NCBI RefSeq assembly: GCF_026725475.1
Contig: NZ_CP109965.1
Coordinates: forward strand, 248,001-312,000
Direction: 5' to 3'
Length of the DNA stretch: 64,000 nucleotides
Origin: Catenovulum adriaticum
GTDB lineage: Bacteria; Pseudomonadota; Gammaproteobacteria; Enterobacterales; Alteromonadaceae
Shown: piece after piece, positions 54,817 to 63,775 of the stretch
Layout of the letters: every line of letters begins with the position of its first letter
Numbering within the stretch: the first letter of the stretch is position 1
Position numbers and translations under genes: made by a program
The notes under the pieces: model-generated
What the model was told of the DNA's origin: nothing
The model's input: only the letters and a program-made list of their open reading frames with translations
The model's database searches: none

Positions 54817-55661
54817 AGCCGTCGCGCCGACGGGAGTTGGCGCAAAAGGCGGTGCAAAACCATTCCATTGCCATCAAGTTAGCGTGTTCCTTGTTTGGGA
54901 TTAGCGAAACCTGTTATCGCTATCAGGCCAAACTGAGTGACGAGAACGCGCTAGTTGCTGACTGGCTGCTTTGGCTAACGACAACTCACCGCAGTTGGGG
55001 CTTTGGTATGTGTTTTTACTTTTTACGTAATGTGAAACGTTTTGGCTGGAACCATAAGCGGGTGTTGAGGATTTATCGGGAGCTGGAGCTTAATCTGCGC
55101 ATAAAGCCTAAGAAGCGCTTAAAACGGGATAAACCTGAAGCACTTGCTGTGCCTGAGTCGATAAACCAGTGTTGGTCTATGGATTTTATGCATGACCAGC
55201 TTGTTGATGGCCGCAGCTTCAGGCTACTCAATATCATTGACGATTTTAATCGTGAGGGTCTGGCGATTGAAGTAGACTTCTCGCTGCCAGCTGAACGTGT
55301 TGTCCGCACTCTCAATCAAGTTATTGAATGGCGTGGAAAGCCCAGGCAAATCCGCAGTGACAATGGCCCGGAATATATCAGTGCGTTATTGGCTGAGTGG
55401 GCTGAAAAACATGATGTTGAACTAAAATTTATCCAACCAGGCAACCCACAGCAAAATGCTTATGTGGAGCGGTATAACCGCACCGTTCGCTACGAATGGC
55501 TGAACCAGTATTTATTCAGCAGTATTGCCGAAGTGCAAGATCATGCGACAGAATGGCTATGGTTTTACAACAATGAACGACCAAACAAGGCAATTGGTGG
55601 CATACCACCGAAATACAAACAGGCTTTAATAACGCAACCTTCTACTTTTAGCGTCAATTAA
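54810..55661 (+). CDS. IS3-family transposase OrfB (DDE integrase core)
   Basis: 283 aa from GTG, but normally made as an OrfAB fusion by -1 frameshift. HTH_21 region (WNHKRVLRIYRELELNLR), rve core with catalytic Asp in WSMDFMHDQL, Asp in IRSDNGPEYIS, and Glu in NAYVERYNRTVRYEWL. Full-length. Confidence 0.93.
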   Translation: MVKPSRRRELAQKAVQNHSIAIKLACSLFGISETCYRYQAKLSDENALVADWLLWLTTTHRSWGFGMCFYFLRNVKRFGWNHKRVLRIYRELELNLRIKPKKRLKRDKPEALAVPESINQCWSMDFMHDQLVDGRSFRLLNIIDDFNREGLAIEVDFSLPAERVVRTLNQVIEWRGKPRQIRSDNGPEYISALLAEWAEKHDVELKFIQPGNPQQNAYVERYNRTVRYEWLNQYLFSSIAEVQDHATEWLWFYNNERPNKAIGGIPPKYKQALITQPSTFSVN

Positions 55662-55700
55662 AAATGGGTGTATTACCTACCCACATTTAAGAACCGCATA

Positions 55701-55735
55701 AAAAAAGCCTTTGATGTTAAATCAAAGGCTTTTTG
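55701..55735. terminator. Terminator for the small lipoprotein gene
   Basis: AAAAAGCCTTTGAT pairs with ATCAAAGGCTTTTT around a 4-6 base loop. It is just outside the IS and ends the minus-strand gene that follows. Confidence 0.88.
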
Positions 55736-55779
55736 CTTATGTAAATTTAAAAATGGCTTGTCTAACGAATACAGTTAAA

Positions 55780-55974
55780 TTAACAATCTGTATCTTCAGC
55801 GTTAGCGCCTTCTTTCGCATCTTCGCATAAGTCTTCTGCTTTGTTGCCTGCATCTTCAAATGCTTCATCCATCTTTTCGCCTGTTTTTTCAGCAGGTCCT
55901 TGTTCACAAGCTACTACACCTGTTACAGCAAACATTACAAATAAAACTTGCATTACGATTGATTTAATTTTCAT
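55780..55974 (-). CDS. Small acidic lipoprotein (entericidin-like size)
   Basis: 64 aa: signal with lipobox VVAC (Cys23), then a short, very acidic helix (KMDEAFEDAGNKAEDLCEDAKEGANAEDTDC). Two more Cys could pair. It resembles entericidin/small Asp-Glu-rich lipoproteins, but no family is certain. AAGGAGTTAAGGT upstream is a good ribosome site. It is next to the DUF1328 gene on the same strand. Confidence 0.7.
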   Translation of the reverse strand: MKIKSIVMQVLFVMFAVTGVVACEQGPAEKTGEKMDEAFEDAGNKAEDLCEDAKEGANAEDTDC

Positions 55975-56033
55975 ACCTTAACTCCTTGTGTTGGATAAAT
56001 AATATTAACAAACTAAAACTTTGGTATAGTAAG

Positions 56034-56210
56034 TTATAGTTTAGAAGACTTACCTCGTAAAGCACGAGATATGAGCGAAATGCCCAATAAAACAATAAAA
56101 ATAAAAAATATAATTTTAGCTATGCCTGCCGCTGCGCCAGCAATACCGGAAAAACCTAATACAGCAGCAATTAAAGCAATTATTAAAAAAGTTACACTCC
56201 AACTTAACAT
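56034..56210 (-). CDS. DUF1328 (YtjA) family small membrane protein
   Basis: 58 aa, starting MLSWSVTFLIIALIAAVLGF, with the GIAGAAAGIAKIIFFIF segment characteristic of DUF1328/YtjA and a basic tail (RALRGKSSKL). Two TM helices. GGAGG is 5 bp ahead of the ATG. E. coli ytjA lies by osmY; these proteins are often induced in stationary or osmotic stress. Probably co-regulated with the adjacent lipoprotein. Confidence 0.85.
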   Translation of the reverse strand: MLSWSVTFLIIALIAAVLGFSGIAGAAAGIAKIIFFIFIVLLGISLISRALRGKSSKL

Positions 56211-56552
56211 ACATACCTCCGTTTAACTAACGTCTGTTTATTACAACTTGTAACTCAGATACCGCTTATCCCATCTGGTTATGTTGTCGTTTGTGTTTAC
56301 TTAGTCTCTTTCTCTAAAGCTAATATCGTGCCAATATGCTGATTTGTTGTTAAGTTATTGATTTTAAGGTTTGTTTTTTATTTTTATTTTTAAGGGGGAG
56401 GTTTTTACATTTATTAATCAGACCCGCTACTTGCAATAATTACAGTGAAAAAGTAATTATTTCACTGCGCTATGCGTTTGAGTTAATACTTGGTGCAATT
56501 TGACAGATAGATTACAATATCAAGCTATTTAATTTCTGATTTAGGTCATACC
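56211..56552. other. Control region before trmL, no gene seen
   Basis: About 340 bp with promoter(s) for the DUF1328 gene (minus) and trmL (plus). A pyrimidine/purine-biased AAGGGGGAGG tract lies near 56391-56400. No further signal is clear. Confidence 0.35.
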
Positions 56553-57041
56553 ATGTTGCATGTTGTACTTCATCAACCCGATATTCCGCAAAATACCGGT
56601 AATATTATTCGCTTGTGTGCTAATAGCGGGTTTAAATTGCATTTAATTGAGCCGCTGGGATTTGAATGGGATGACAAACGCGTAAAACGTGCAGGTTTGG
56701 ATTATCATGAGTTCGCAGACGTTAAACGCTACCCCAATTTTCAAGCCTGTATTGATGAAATAAAACCTAAAAATATATATGCCTGTACAACGCATGGAAC
56801 TCGATACCACTCTGAGGTGTCATACCAAGCGGGTGACATGCTTTTATTTGGCTCTGAAACTAAAGGATTACCAGTTGAAATTCGCGAAGGTATGATTGCT
56901 GCACAAAACCGAGTTTTGCTACCTATGATGCCTGATAGCCGGAGTTTAAATTTATCAAATTCAGTGGCTATTTTTGTGTATGAAGCTTGGCGACAACTCA
57001 GTTTTGAACAAGCAAAACCCGCACCTGGTTATGTAAAATAG
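56553..57041 (+). CDS. trmL: tRNA (cytidine/uridine(34)-2'-O)-methyltransferase TrmL
   Basis: 162 aa SPOUT methyltransferase. Begins MLHVVLHQPDIPQNTGNIIRLCANSG; has LGFEWDDKRVKRAGLDYHE, LLFGSETKGLP, and the trefoil-knot end LPMMPDSRSLNLSNSVAIFVYEAWRQ. It methylates the wobble base of tRNA-Leu. Length is standard. Confidence 0.97.
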   Translation: MLHVVLHQPDIPQNTGNIIRLCANSGFKLHLIEPLGFEWDDKRVKRAGLDYHEFADVKRYPNFQACIDEIKPKNIYACTTHGTRYHSEVSYQAGDMLLFGSETKGLPVEIREGMIAAQNRVLLPMMPDSRSLNLSNSVAIFVYEAWRQLSFEQAKPAPGYVK

Positions 57042-57105
57042 TGATAAGAAATGGAGTAATATTGTTCGAGTGATAATATTATTCGGGCTATATAAGGAAA
57101 TCGAA

Positions 57106-57747
57106 TTGAAAAAAATACTAATTAACTCATTTTTGCCTGCTTGTCTATTGGGCTTATTCTCTTTGCCCGCAGTCGCAGTTGATGATACGGCTGAGTCCTC
57201 TATTCTATCGAAAAATAATTACACATATCAAACTTCTCAAAACGCTTGGTTTAATAAGCCTGCGAAATTAGATTGGGTAATCGCCTTGTCAGCTCAACAA
57301 ACTGATAGCGACACCTTTTATGATTTAAATATCGCTATTCCTTTATTTGAAGGCTTTAATCAAGTTAATGATTTAAATTTGTTATTTATAAACAGGCTTG
57401 TTTTTGGTCGCTTAGATTATGATTATCGTAGCTACGATTATAATGGTAGTGATTATTTTGCTTATGAAAATGCGGTTAGAATGAATGTACCTATCAATAA
57501 AAATTGGCATTTATTTATTGAAGGTGGGGTAGATACAGGGCGGCTGTTATTTGGTCAGGTACTCGATATTAATACTGACGACTCGCGCCGTTATGAGGAT
57601 TATCAACTTGATTACAGCGGCACTTTAGGAATGGGGTATAGCCATGCTCAGTGGGGGATTAATTTCGTTGTCCGTCATCGAAAAATCCATTTTGATCGCC
57701 CTTATAGTAAAACTTTATATGGCTTAGAGTTTGTTTATGGTTTTTAA
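57106..57747 (+). CDS. Exported protein, probable outer-membrane barrel, unknown
   Basis: 213 aa from TTG that follows AAGGAA; a GTG at 57070 is less likely. Signal peptide ends PAVAVDD. Mature chain is Tyr/Asp-rich with alternating strands (LDWVIALSAQQTDSDTFYDLNIAIPLF, DYDYRSYDYNGSDYFAYENAVRM, YSHAQWGINFVVRHRKIHF) and ends GLEFVYGF with a C-terminal Phe. No family recognised. Confidence 0.65.
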   Translation: MKKILINSFLPACLLGLFSLPAVAVDDTAESSILSKNNYTYQTSQNAWFNKPAKLDWVIALSAQQTDSDTFYDLNIAIPLFEGFNQVNDLNLLFINRLVFGRLDYDYRSYDYNGSDYFAYENAVRMNVPINKNWHLFIEGGVDTGRLLFGQVLDINTDDSRRYEDYQLDYSGTLGMGYSHAQWGINFVVRHRKIHFDRPYSKTLYGLEFVYGF

Positions 57748-57756
57748 ATAAACATT

Positions 57757-57783
57757 AAGGGCAAAAATGCTTTTGCCCTTTTA
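57757..57783 (+). terminator. Intrinsic terminator
   Basis: AAGGGCAAAA and TTTTGCCCTT form a stem around ATGC and run into TTA; about 10 bp after the stop codon. Confidence 0.85.
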
Positions 57784-57871
57784 TCTTTGCCTTTTAAAGC
57801 TACAGTTTATATTAAAATTTAACTCTCTCACTTCTTGCGTGAGGCAATAAATTTAATACGACAATTAAGCC

Positions 57872-58684
57872 CTAGTCTTGTTTCGTCCAGTTGTCGGAAT
57901 CAGCAAAATCATTGTTAAATGTAATGTTGCTCAAATCAACTCGATAATCTTCTAACGTTGTAAACCCAGCAAACATTGTATAGTTTCCAGCTCTATTACA
58001 TCCTGTTAGTGTTAAATTTGATTTAAATACACTCCGGTTGGAATCTGGCTGAGTTAAACGACCTTCCCATTGGCAACCTGATTGATCTGATCCTGTAATA
58101 TCACCTTGAGTATTTATTGCAAAACTACTAATCCCGTCTTCTGCAACCCAGTTGCCTGCTAAGGTCGTAAAAGGCGCTTCTAAGTAAGTGAGACCTGAGT
58201 ATAAAGTTGAGTTGGAAACAGATCGCCCTGCGGCTTCTTTTTTCGTCACTAAATTATACTCATAAGTGTGTAGCTCCACTGTTTCAGAGTAGTCTTCAAC
58301 GCCATTAAGTTCGGTGCTGTGGGCTAATCCTATAGAACTGATATTTTGTTTAAAGCTACCATCCGCATTATATAAACGTCCTTCAGCATTTAGGCGTTTT
58401 CGATCGCCTGATAAATTATAAATTAAAAATGAATGGCCTTTGTGAACTATGGCTAATGTTTTATCTATTAAAATAGCTGCCCCATCGGTTTGTTCATCTT
58501 CTGTTATTATTCTATCTGGGGTGTAGCCTCTTACCGATAGATACACTCCAGAAACTGGCATACCGTCTTGAATGCCAAAGGGGATACCATTGTCGTTAGC
58601 AGCATCGTTACCATCCGAGCTACCTCCACCACATGAAGCCATTAACGCACATGCAATGAAAGCAGGTACTAATTTATTATCCAT
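57872..58684 (-). CDS. Unknown lipoprotein
   Basis: 270 aa: short signal with lipobox MASC, then GGGSSDGND linker. The rest is beta-rich with two Cys pairs possible (SGCQWEG, LTGCNRAG) and three repeats of a short strand pattern. A segment (TLAGNWVAEDGISSFAINTQGDITGSDQSGCQWEG) resembles domains in other Alteromonadales lipoproteins of unknown role. Stands alone. Confidence 0.65.
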   Translation of the reverse strand: MDNKLVPAFIACALMASCGGGSSDGNDAANDNGIPFGIQDGMPVSGVYLSVRGYTPDRIITEDEQTDGAAILIDKTLAIVHKGHSFLIYNLSGDRKRLNAEGRLYNADGSFKQNISSIGLAHSTELNGVEDYSETVELHTYEYNLVTKKEAAGRSVSNSTLYSGLTYLEAPFTTLAGNWVAEDGISSFAINTQGDITGSDQSGCQWEGRLTQPDSNRSVFKSNLTLTGCNRAGNYTMFAGFTTLEDYRVDLSNITFNNDFADSDNWTKQD

Positions 58685-59003
58685 TAATTTTATTCCAATT
58701 TATGATTACTTTTTGAAACAAAGCAAATTTTAAACCGTTTTGATAATACGCTTAGCATTCAAAGGCATATAGAATAAAGGTAAATGGAATAAACTTTAGG
58801 TGTAAAGTAAATTGACATATCTATTCTAAGTATCAGATTTTAGGACGGTAATTTAGAGCCAGGTACCCCAAAAGATTGGTTAAAGAGTACAAATACAAGT
58901 GAATTCGGATGCATCTTTAATATGAAATGTTAGTTGATTTATTTTTGATTATTCTTATTCTGCAGCTAAGTTGTCTCACGTGAAAAACAACGCCTATGGA
59001 GGT
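58685..59003. other. Gap with no gene
   Basis: About 320 bp, A/T-rich; contains the lipoprotein promoter and the 3' side of dtd. A GGAATAAA word is present at 58781 but no CGTT partner lies at the right distance. No terminator is clear. Confidence 0.35.
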
Positions 59004-59441
59004 TTAAATTTTCAATGTGAAAGTCATAGGACCATCATTGATTAGGCTAACTTTCATGTCAGCTTGAAACTTGCCGGTTTGTACTGATAAACCTTGAGTT
59101 TCAATTTGACTGGCAAAGTCTAGGTATAATTGATTGGCAAGTTCTGGTGATGCTGCATCGGAAAAACTTGGACGCATGCCTTTTTTAGTGTCAGCGGCTA
59201 ACGTAAACTGCGATACCACTAATACTTCGCCACCTGTATCGTTTACACTGAGGTTGGTTTTACCTTGCTCATCTTCAAATACTCTATATCCGGCGACGCG
59301 CTCGGCTAAGCGTTTCGCTTTTTTTTCATCATCTGTTTTTTCGACGCCTACAAAAACAAGTAATCCGTGATTAATATTGGCAATGATTTGTCCGTCTACC
59401 ATGACACTGGCTTGGGAAACTCTTTGTAATAAAGCAATCAT
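59004..59441 (-). CDS. dtd: D-aminoacyl-tRNA deacylase
   Basis: 145 aa, typical size. Begins MIALLQRVSQASVMVDGQ; conserved SQFTLAADTKKGMRPSF (SQxT motif) and the C-terminal NDGPMTFTLKI with the cis Gly-Pro. It hydrolyses D-aminoacyl-tRNAs. Its start overlaps the pip stop by 4 bp. Confidence 0.97.
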   Translation of the reverse strand: MIALLQRVSQASVMVDGQIIANINHGLLVFVGVEKTDDEKKAKRLAERVAGYRVFEDEQGKTNLSVNDTGGEVLVVSQFTLAADTKKGMRPSFSDAASPELANQLYLDFASQIETQGLSVQTGKFQADMKVSLINDGPMTFTLKI

Positions 59442-60421
59442 GTTTCTAGTTTTTCCTGTTCTTTAAAGTACTTCATAAAATCGTCAGAGGCCTGACAGCA
59501 AGCTTTGGCAATGGCTATTTCGCCTAGGGAATGTCCTGCTTCAGGTACAATTAATAATTGGCTACTTTGCCAAGCCTGATTAAGTTGCCAAGCTTGACTT
59601 AAATCACAAACCGCATCATATCGGCCATGAATTAAGGTTGCTGGAATAGATTCTAGCTTATCGATGTTATTTAATATTTGGTTTTCGGCAATAAAGCATT
59701 GATTTTTAAAGTAATGGCATTCTAATAGCGCCATAGCCATTGCATGATGCGTTTGAGTGGCTTGCTCAGTTGCTTCGTGGCTAAAATGTAATTTTGCAAT
59801 TTGGCTTTCCCAAGCACACCAAGCTTTAGCGGCTGTTAATTGTTTAATTTGATTGCTGCTAGTAAGTTGAGCTAAATATTCATCTATGATTTGTTCGCTA
59901 GACTGTGCTGAATTAGATAAAAACTTTTTAAATTCATGATAGTAATCAGGGAATAATCGCGCGGCTCCTTGGGGTTCATATAGCCAAGCTAAATCTTGTT
60001 TGCGAGCTAAAAAAATACCTCTTAATAGCATGGCGCTAACATGTTGTGGGTATTGTTGAGCGTATAGTAAAGCCAGCGTTGTTCCCCAACTTCCGCCAGC
60101 TAATAAAAATTTATCAAGCTGGCAATGTTGGCGGATAAGCTCTATATCTTCAATTAAATGCTCGCTGGTATTATGGTTAAGTGATAAAAAAGGCTTAGAT
60201 TGACCACAGCCGCGCTGATCAAAAATAATAATACGGTAATATTCAGGATCAAAGAGCCGCCTAAATTGGTTACTACTTGCACCTCCCGGACCGCCATGAC
60301 AGTAAATAACTGGATAGCCATTTTGATTGCCAGACTCTTCTAAATAAATCTGATGCCCGTCAGTAGTCGGTAACCAAATTTGTCTATTTGCTTTAATTTC
60401 CGGGTAGATGAACATAACCAT
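59438..60421 (-). CDS. pip: Proline iminopeptidase
   Basis: 327 aa S33 alpha/beta hydrolase. HGGPGGASSNQFRRLFDPEYYRIIIFDQRGCGQSKP, nucleophile elbow GGSWGTTLALLYAQ, acid in HGRYDAVCDL and His in EAGHSL. It removes N-terminal proline. In operon with yihY and dtd; ATG overlaps or abuts the yihY stop. Confidence 0.93.
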   Translation of the reverse strand: MVMFIYPEIKANRQIWLPTTDGHQIYLEESGNQNGYPVIYCHGGPGGASSNQFRRLFDPEYYRIIIFDQRGCGQSKPFLSLNHNTSEHLIEDIELIRQHCQLDKFLLAGGSWGTTLALLYAQQYPQHVSAMLLRGIFLARKQDLAWLYEPQGAARLFPDYYHEFKKFLSNSAQSSEQIIDEYLAQLTSSNQIKQLTAAKAWCAWESQIAKLHFSHEATEQATQTHHAMAMALLECHYFKNQCFIAENQILNNIDKLESIPATLIHGRYDAVCDLSQAWQLNQAWQSSQLLIVPEAGHSLGEIAIAKACCQASDDFMKYFKEQEKLET

Positions 60422-61299
60422 TAACCTTTCGCGTTGGATTTATTGAGTATAGATCCTGGTTTATTCTTTTTATTAAAATCATCTAATACACAGGTAAATT
60501 CTGCGCCAAATAATACAATCAGCCAGTTAAAATAAACCCATAAAAAGAAGATCGGAATGGCCGCTAATGAACCATAGATAACCTGATACGTCGGGAACAA
60601 GCTAATATATAAACTGAATAAATATTTAGATAATTCAAACAATAAGCTGGTAATAATAGCACCAATAATGGCAACGTTACTTGAGGGAGAACGAATTGGC
60701 ACAACTCGATATAACAATAAAAAATATAAAAATGAAAACATTATTGGTAAAGCGGCATTTAGCCAATTAGTTGGCAACCAACTGGCAACTTGCTCTATCC
60801 ATTCAAGTGCCATAAAAGCGCTGGTAGCAGCTACACTAATACCGATAAGTATAGGGCCTAAAATAATAACTAATAAATAAATTAATAAATCTTTCCAAAA
60901 GGGTTTAGTTTTGTCGGTGACAAAAATACGGTTGAGCTCTTTATCTATATTTTTGAGTAGCATAATCGCGATAACAACTAGTGCTGCTAAGCTTATGCCT
61001 GTCATTTTGCCTATATTATCCATAAATTTAACCAAATGATTTTGCACCTCGGCTCCAGTATTTGGCACAAATTGATTAAATAAAAAGTTTTCAATCAGAT
61101 GTTTTGCATCTTCAAATATATCAAGTGCGCTAAAAACACCTAATACAACTGTGATAAAGGGAACAAAACTCAGCAAGGTTACAAAAGCTAAATGTCCGGC
61201 AATAACGGTGAGTTCGTCTTTTTGGCATTTTTGGGTAACTTGAACAACAAATGCCCAAATTGATTTAATTGTGTCTGTGAGTCTAGTTGAAAATTCCAT
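60421..61299 (-). CDS. YihY/BrkB (UPF0761) membrane protein
   Basis: 292 aa with six TM helices. Features: TVIAGHLAFVTLLSFVPFITVVLGVF, LLKNIDKELNRIFV, GSLAAIPIFFLWVYFNWLIVLFGAEFT. The family was wrongly called RNase BN; role unknown, perhaps envelope. The order yihY-pip-dtd is related to the yihY-dtd cluster of enterics. Confidence 0.92.
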   Translation of the reverse strand: MEFSTRLTDTIKSIWAFVVQVTQKCQKDELTVIAGHLAFVTLLSFVPFITVVLGVFSALDIFEDAKHLIENFLFNQFVPNTGAEVQNHLVKFMDNIGKMTGISLAALVVIAIMLLKNIDKELNRIFVTDKTKPFWKDLLIYLLVIILGPILIGISVAATSAFMALEWIEQVASWLPTNWLNAALPIMFSFLYFLLLYRVVPIRSPSSNVAIIGAIITSLLFELSKYLFSLYISLFPTYQVIYGSLAAIPIFFLWVYFNWLIVLFGAEFTCVLDDFNKKNKPGSILNKSNAKG

Positions 61300-61399
61300 C
61301 TTAAATTCAGTCTTCGTTTTGTCAGTTAATTTTAGTATATCGAAAAGCAGCTACAACAGACTATACTGAAAGAAAAATATAATTAAAGTGGAATTCTAT

Positions 61400-63433
61400 A
61401 TGTCGTACCCGCATTTATTTAGCCCTTTAAAATTAGCACACTGGCAACTTAGTAACCGAGTTGTGATGGGCTCAATGCATACCAACTTGGAAGAAGCTGA
61501 TAATGGGTTTACTAAGTTGGCACAATTTTACAAAGAACGAGTTAATGGCGGGGTTGGATTAATTGTCACGGGTGGAATATCTCCCAATAAAGTGGGCGCC
61601 CTTGCGCCTAAACAAGCTTTGATGGCAACCGCTGAAGATGCTGATAAACATCGTCAAATTACTGAATCTGTTCATCAAGCCGGTGGGTTAATCTGCATGC
61701 AAATATTACATGCAGGACGTTATGGTTTTCATTCAGCTATTGTTGCGCCGAGTGCCATTCAGGCACCAATTAACCCTTTTATACCTCATGAACTAACCTC
61801 ACAAGAAGTTGATTCTCAAATCGATGATTATGTTAATGCAGCCAAGCTAGCGCAGCAAGCTGGTTATGATGGTGTGGAAATTATGGGATCTGAGGGGTAT
61901 TTAATTAATCAGTTTTTGGTTAAGCGAACGAATCAACGAAAAGATAAATGGGGTGGTGATTTTAATAATCGTTGCCGGTTTGCACTTGAAATAATTAAAC
62001 GAATTAGAGTTCAGGTAGGAGAGCAGTTTATCTTAATCTACCGTTTATCTATGCTAGATTTAGTGGAAGATGGTGCAACGTTCGATGAAGTTATTCGTCT
62101 TGCGAAACAGGTTGAAGCCTTAGGGGTTGATTTGCTAAATTCTGGCATTGGTTGGCACGAAACCAGAATCCCTACCATTGCGGCTATGGTACCCAGAGCT
62201 ACCTTTGCGCAAGTTAGTCGGCAAGTTAAACAGCATGTTAATATACCTATTATTACTAGTAATCGAATTAACATGCCAGACACGGCAGAACAAGTACTGG
62301 CAAATGGTTGTGCCGATTTAGTTTCAATGGCTCGGCCTTTTTTAGCTGATAGTGAGTGGGTCAATAAAGCAAAAAATCATCAAACTAAATTAATAAATAC
62401 TTGTATTGCTTGTAATCAAGCCTGTTTAGATCAGGTGTTTGAAGGCAAGTTAGCATCTTGCTTGGTTAACCCTAGAGCTGCACATGAAACAGAACTTAAC
62501 TTTGAACCAACCAAACAACCAAAAAAAATTGCGGTAGTGGGAGGTGGGGCTGCAGGCATGGCTTTTTCTATTTATGCCGCTCAGCGCGGCCATCAAATTA
62601 GTTTATTTGAACAGCAAAGTGAATTAGGGGGGCAACTTAACTTTGCGAAAAAAATACCAGGAAAATCTGAATTTTACGAAATGCTTAGGTATTTTAAAAA
62701 TAGTTTGGCGCTGCATAATGTAAAAATATTTTTAGATACTTGCGCTAGTTCTGAAAACTTGGCTGATTTTGATGAAGTTGTGTTAGCAACTGGCGTTATA
62801 CCGCGTGCAATTGCATTGGATGGCGCAAGTTACCCTAAGGTGGTGAGTTATGCCGATATTTTATCTGAAAAAGTTAAACCCGCTAACTCAGTTGCCATTA
62901 TTGGGGCAGGTGGGATTGGTTTTGATGTTGCAGAATACGTAAGCCAATTTAATACGGCGAACGTAGAGCCGAGGGCCGAAAGCGATATTGCTCAATTTGC
63001 ACAGCAGTGGGGGATTGACTTGAGTTTATCTAGCCGAGCCGGGTTAAAACGCACTTCAGTGGACAAAAGTGGTCAGCAGGCAAACAAAACTATCTATTTG
63101 TTGCAGCGAAAATCAACCAAAGTGGGTGCGGGGCTAGCTAAAACCACGGGTTGGATTCACAAAGCAGAATTGAACCAACAGGGCGTTAAAATGCTAAATG
63201 AGGTTGAATACCAAAAAGTAGATGAGCAAGGTTTACATATATTAATTGGCAAAACACCACAGATATTGGCTGTTGATCAGGTTATAGTGTGCGCTGGGCA
63301 GGAATCTTTATTAAACTTAAGTGATCAAATTGTTCATCAGCCCGTACATATCATTGGCGGAGCGTATAAAGCGGCGCAACTAGATGCCAAAAGCGCTATT
63401 AAACAAGCTGCAATATTAGCCGCTTCTATTTAA
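61400..63433 (+). CDS. Old-yellow-enzyme type flavin/Fe-S reductase (2,4-dienoyl-CoA reductase-like)
   Basis: 677 aa from MSYPHLFSPLKL (a GTG 12 bp upstream is possible). N-terminal FMN TIM barrel (NRVVMGSMHTNLEE, LQILHAGRYG, GYDGVEIMGSEGYLINQFL with catalytic Tyr region), [4Fe-4S] Cys cluster CIACNQACLDQVFEGKLASC, then FAD/NAD domain (VVGGGAAGMAFSIYAAQRGH and AIIGAGGIGFDVAEYV). Close to FadH, which reduces 2,4-dienoyl-CoA in unsaturated fatty-acid oxidation; other substrates are possible. Confidence 0.9.
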   Translation: MSYPHLFSPLKLAHWQLSNRVVMGSMHTNLEEADNGFTKLAQFYKERVNGGVGLIVTGGISPNKVGALAPKQALMATAEDADKHRQITESVHQAGGLICMQILHAGRYGFHSAIVAPSAIQAPINPFIPHELTSQEVDSQIDDYVNAAKLAQQAGYDGVEIMGSEGYLINQFLVKRTNQRKDKWGGDFNNRCRFALEIIKRIRVQVGEQFILIYRLSMLDLVEDGATFDEVIRLAKQVEALGVDLLNSGIGWHETRIPTIAAMVPRATFAQVSRQVKQHVNIPIITSNRINMPDTAEQVLANGCADLVSMARPFLADSEWVNKAKNHQTKLINTCIACNQACLDQVFEGKLASCLVNPRAAHETELNFEPTKQPKKIAVVGGGAAGMAFSIYAAQRGHQISLFEQQSELGGQLNFAKKIPGKSEFYEMLRYFKNSLALHNVKIFLDTCASSENLADFDEVVLATGVIPRAIALDGASYPKVVSYADILSEKVKPANSVAIIGAGGIGFDVAEYVSQFNTANVEPRAESDIAQFAQQWGIDLSLSSRAGLKRTSVDKSGQQANKTIYLLQRKSTKVGAGLAKTTGWIHKAELNQQGVKMLNEVEYQKVDEQGLHILIGKTPQILAVDQVIVCAGQESLLNLSDQIVHQPVHIIGGAYKAAQLDAKSAIKQAAILAASI

Positions 63434-63775
63434 AGTGAGCTTATCGTATAGCAAATGTGTAATATCTCACATCTCAAGTTGTTTGGTATTTGCATAAGTT
63501 TATTAACTTGGTTAGCTTATAAATAACTTAAATACTAATAGCTTATAATGTAACCTGAATTTAGGATAAGAAGTTAGCTAGAGTATTGAATTTATTGATG
63601 TTAAATAAACCTTAATATTTTAGTGCGATATTTTTGGTCACCCAAAGAAAATTTGTGTGTCAATAACAAATAGATTTACCTAAGTAGTAAATAAAAAAGT
63701 AGTCAATAAAAAAATAGCGATTAAAAGCAACTTGTTATCCAGAATTTAGGTTAATTACTAAAAGGGTCTTATTCG
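63434..63775. other. Gap with no recognised feature
   Basis: About 340 bp, very A/T-rich, between the reductase and the last gene. No hairpin or operator is convincing; AAAGGG just before 63776 is the ribosome site of the next gene. Confidence 0.35.

Larger units (their letters stand above)
54479..55677 (+). mobile_element. IS3-family (IS407-like) element, 1199 bp
   Basis: The ends GGTAATACACCC and GGGTGTATTACC are inverted, and homology continues inward for ~35 bp with mismatches. TACC is duplicated on both sides (54475-54478 and 55678-55681), a 4-bp duplication typical of the IS407 group. Two overlapping ORFs in -1 relation fill it. Both look intact. Confidence 0.9.

Noticed and set aside
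58781..58830. Fourth ECF promoter near GGAATAAA
   Set aside because: No CGTT at 16-17 bp and orientation does not fit the neighbouring gene.
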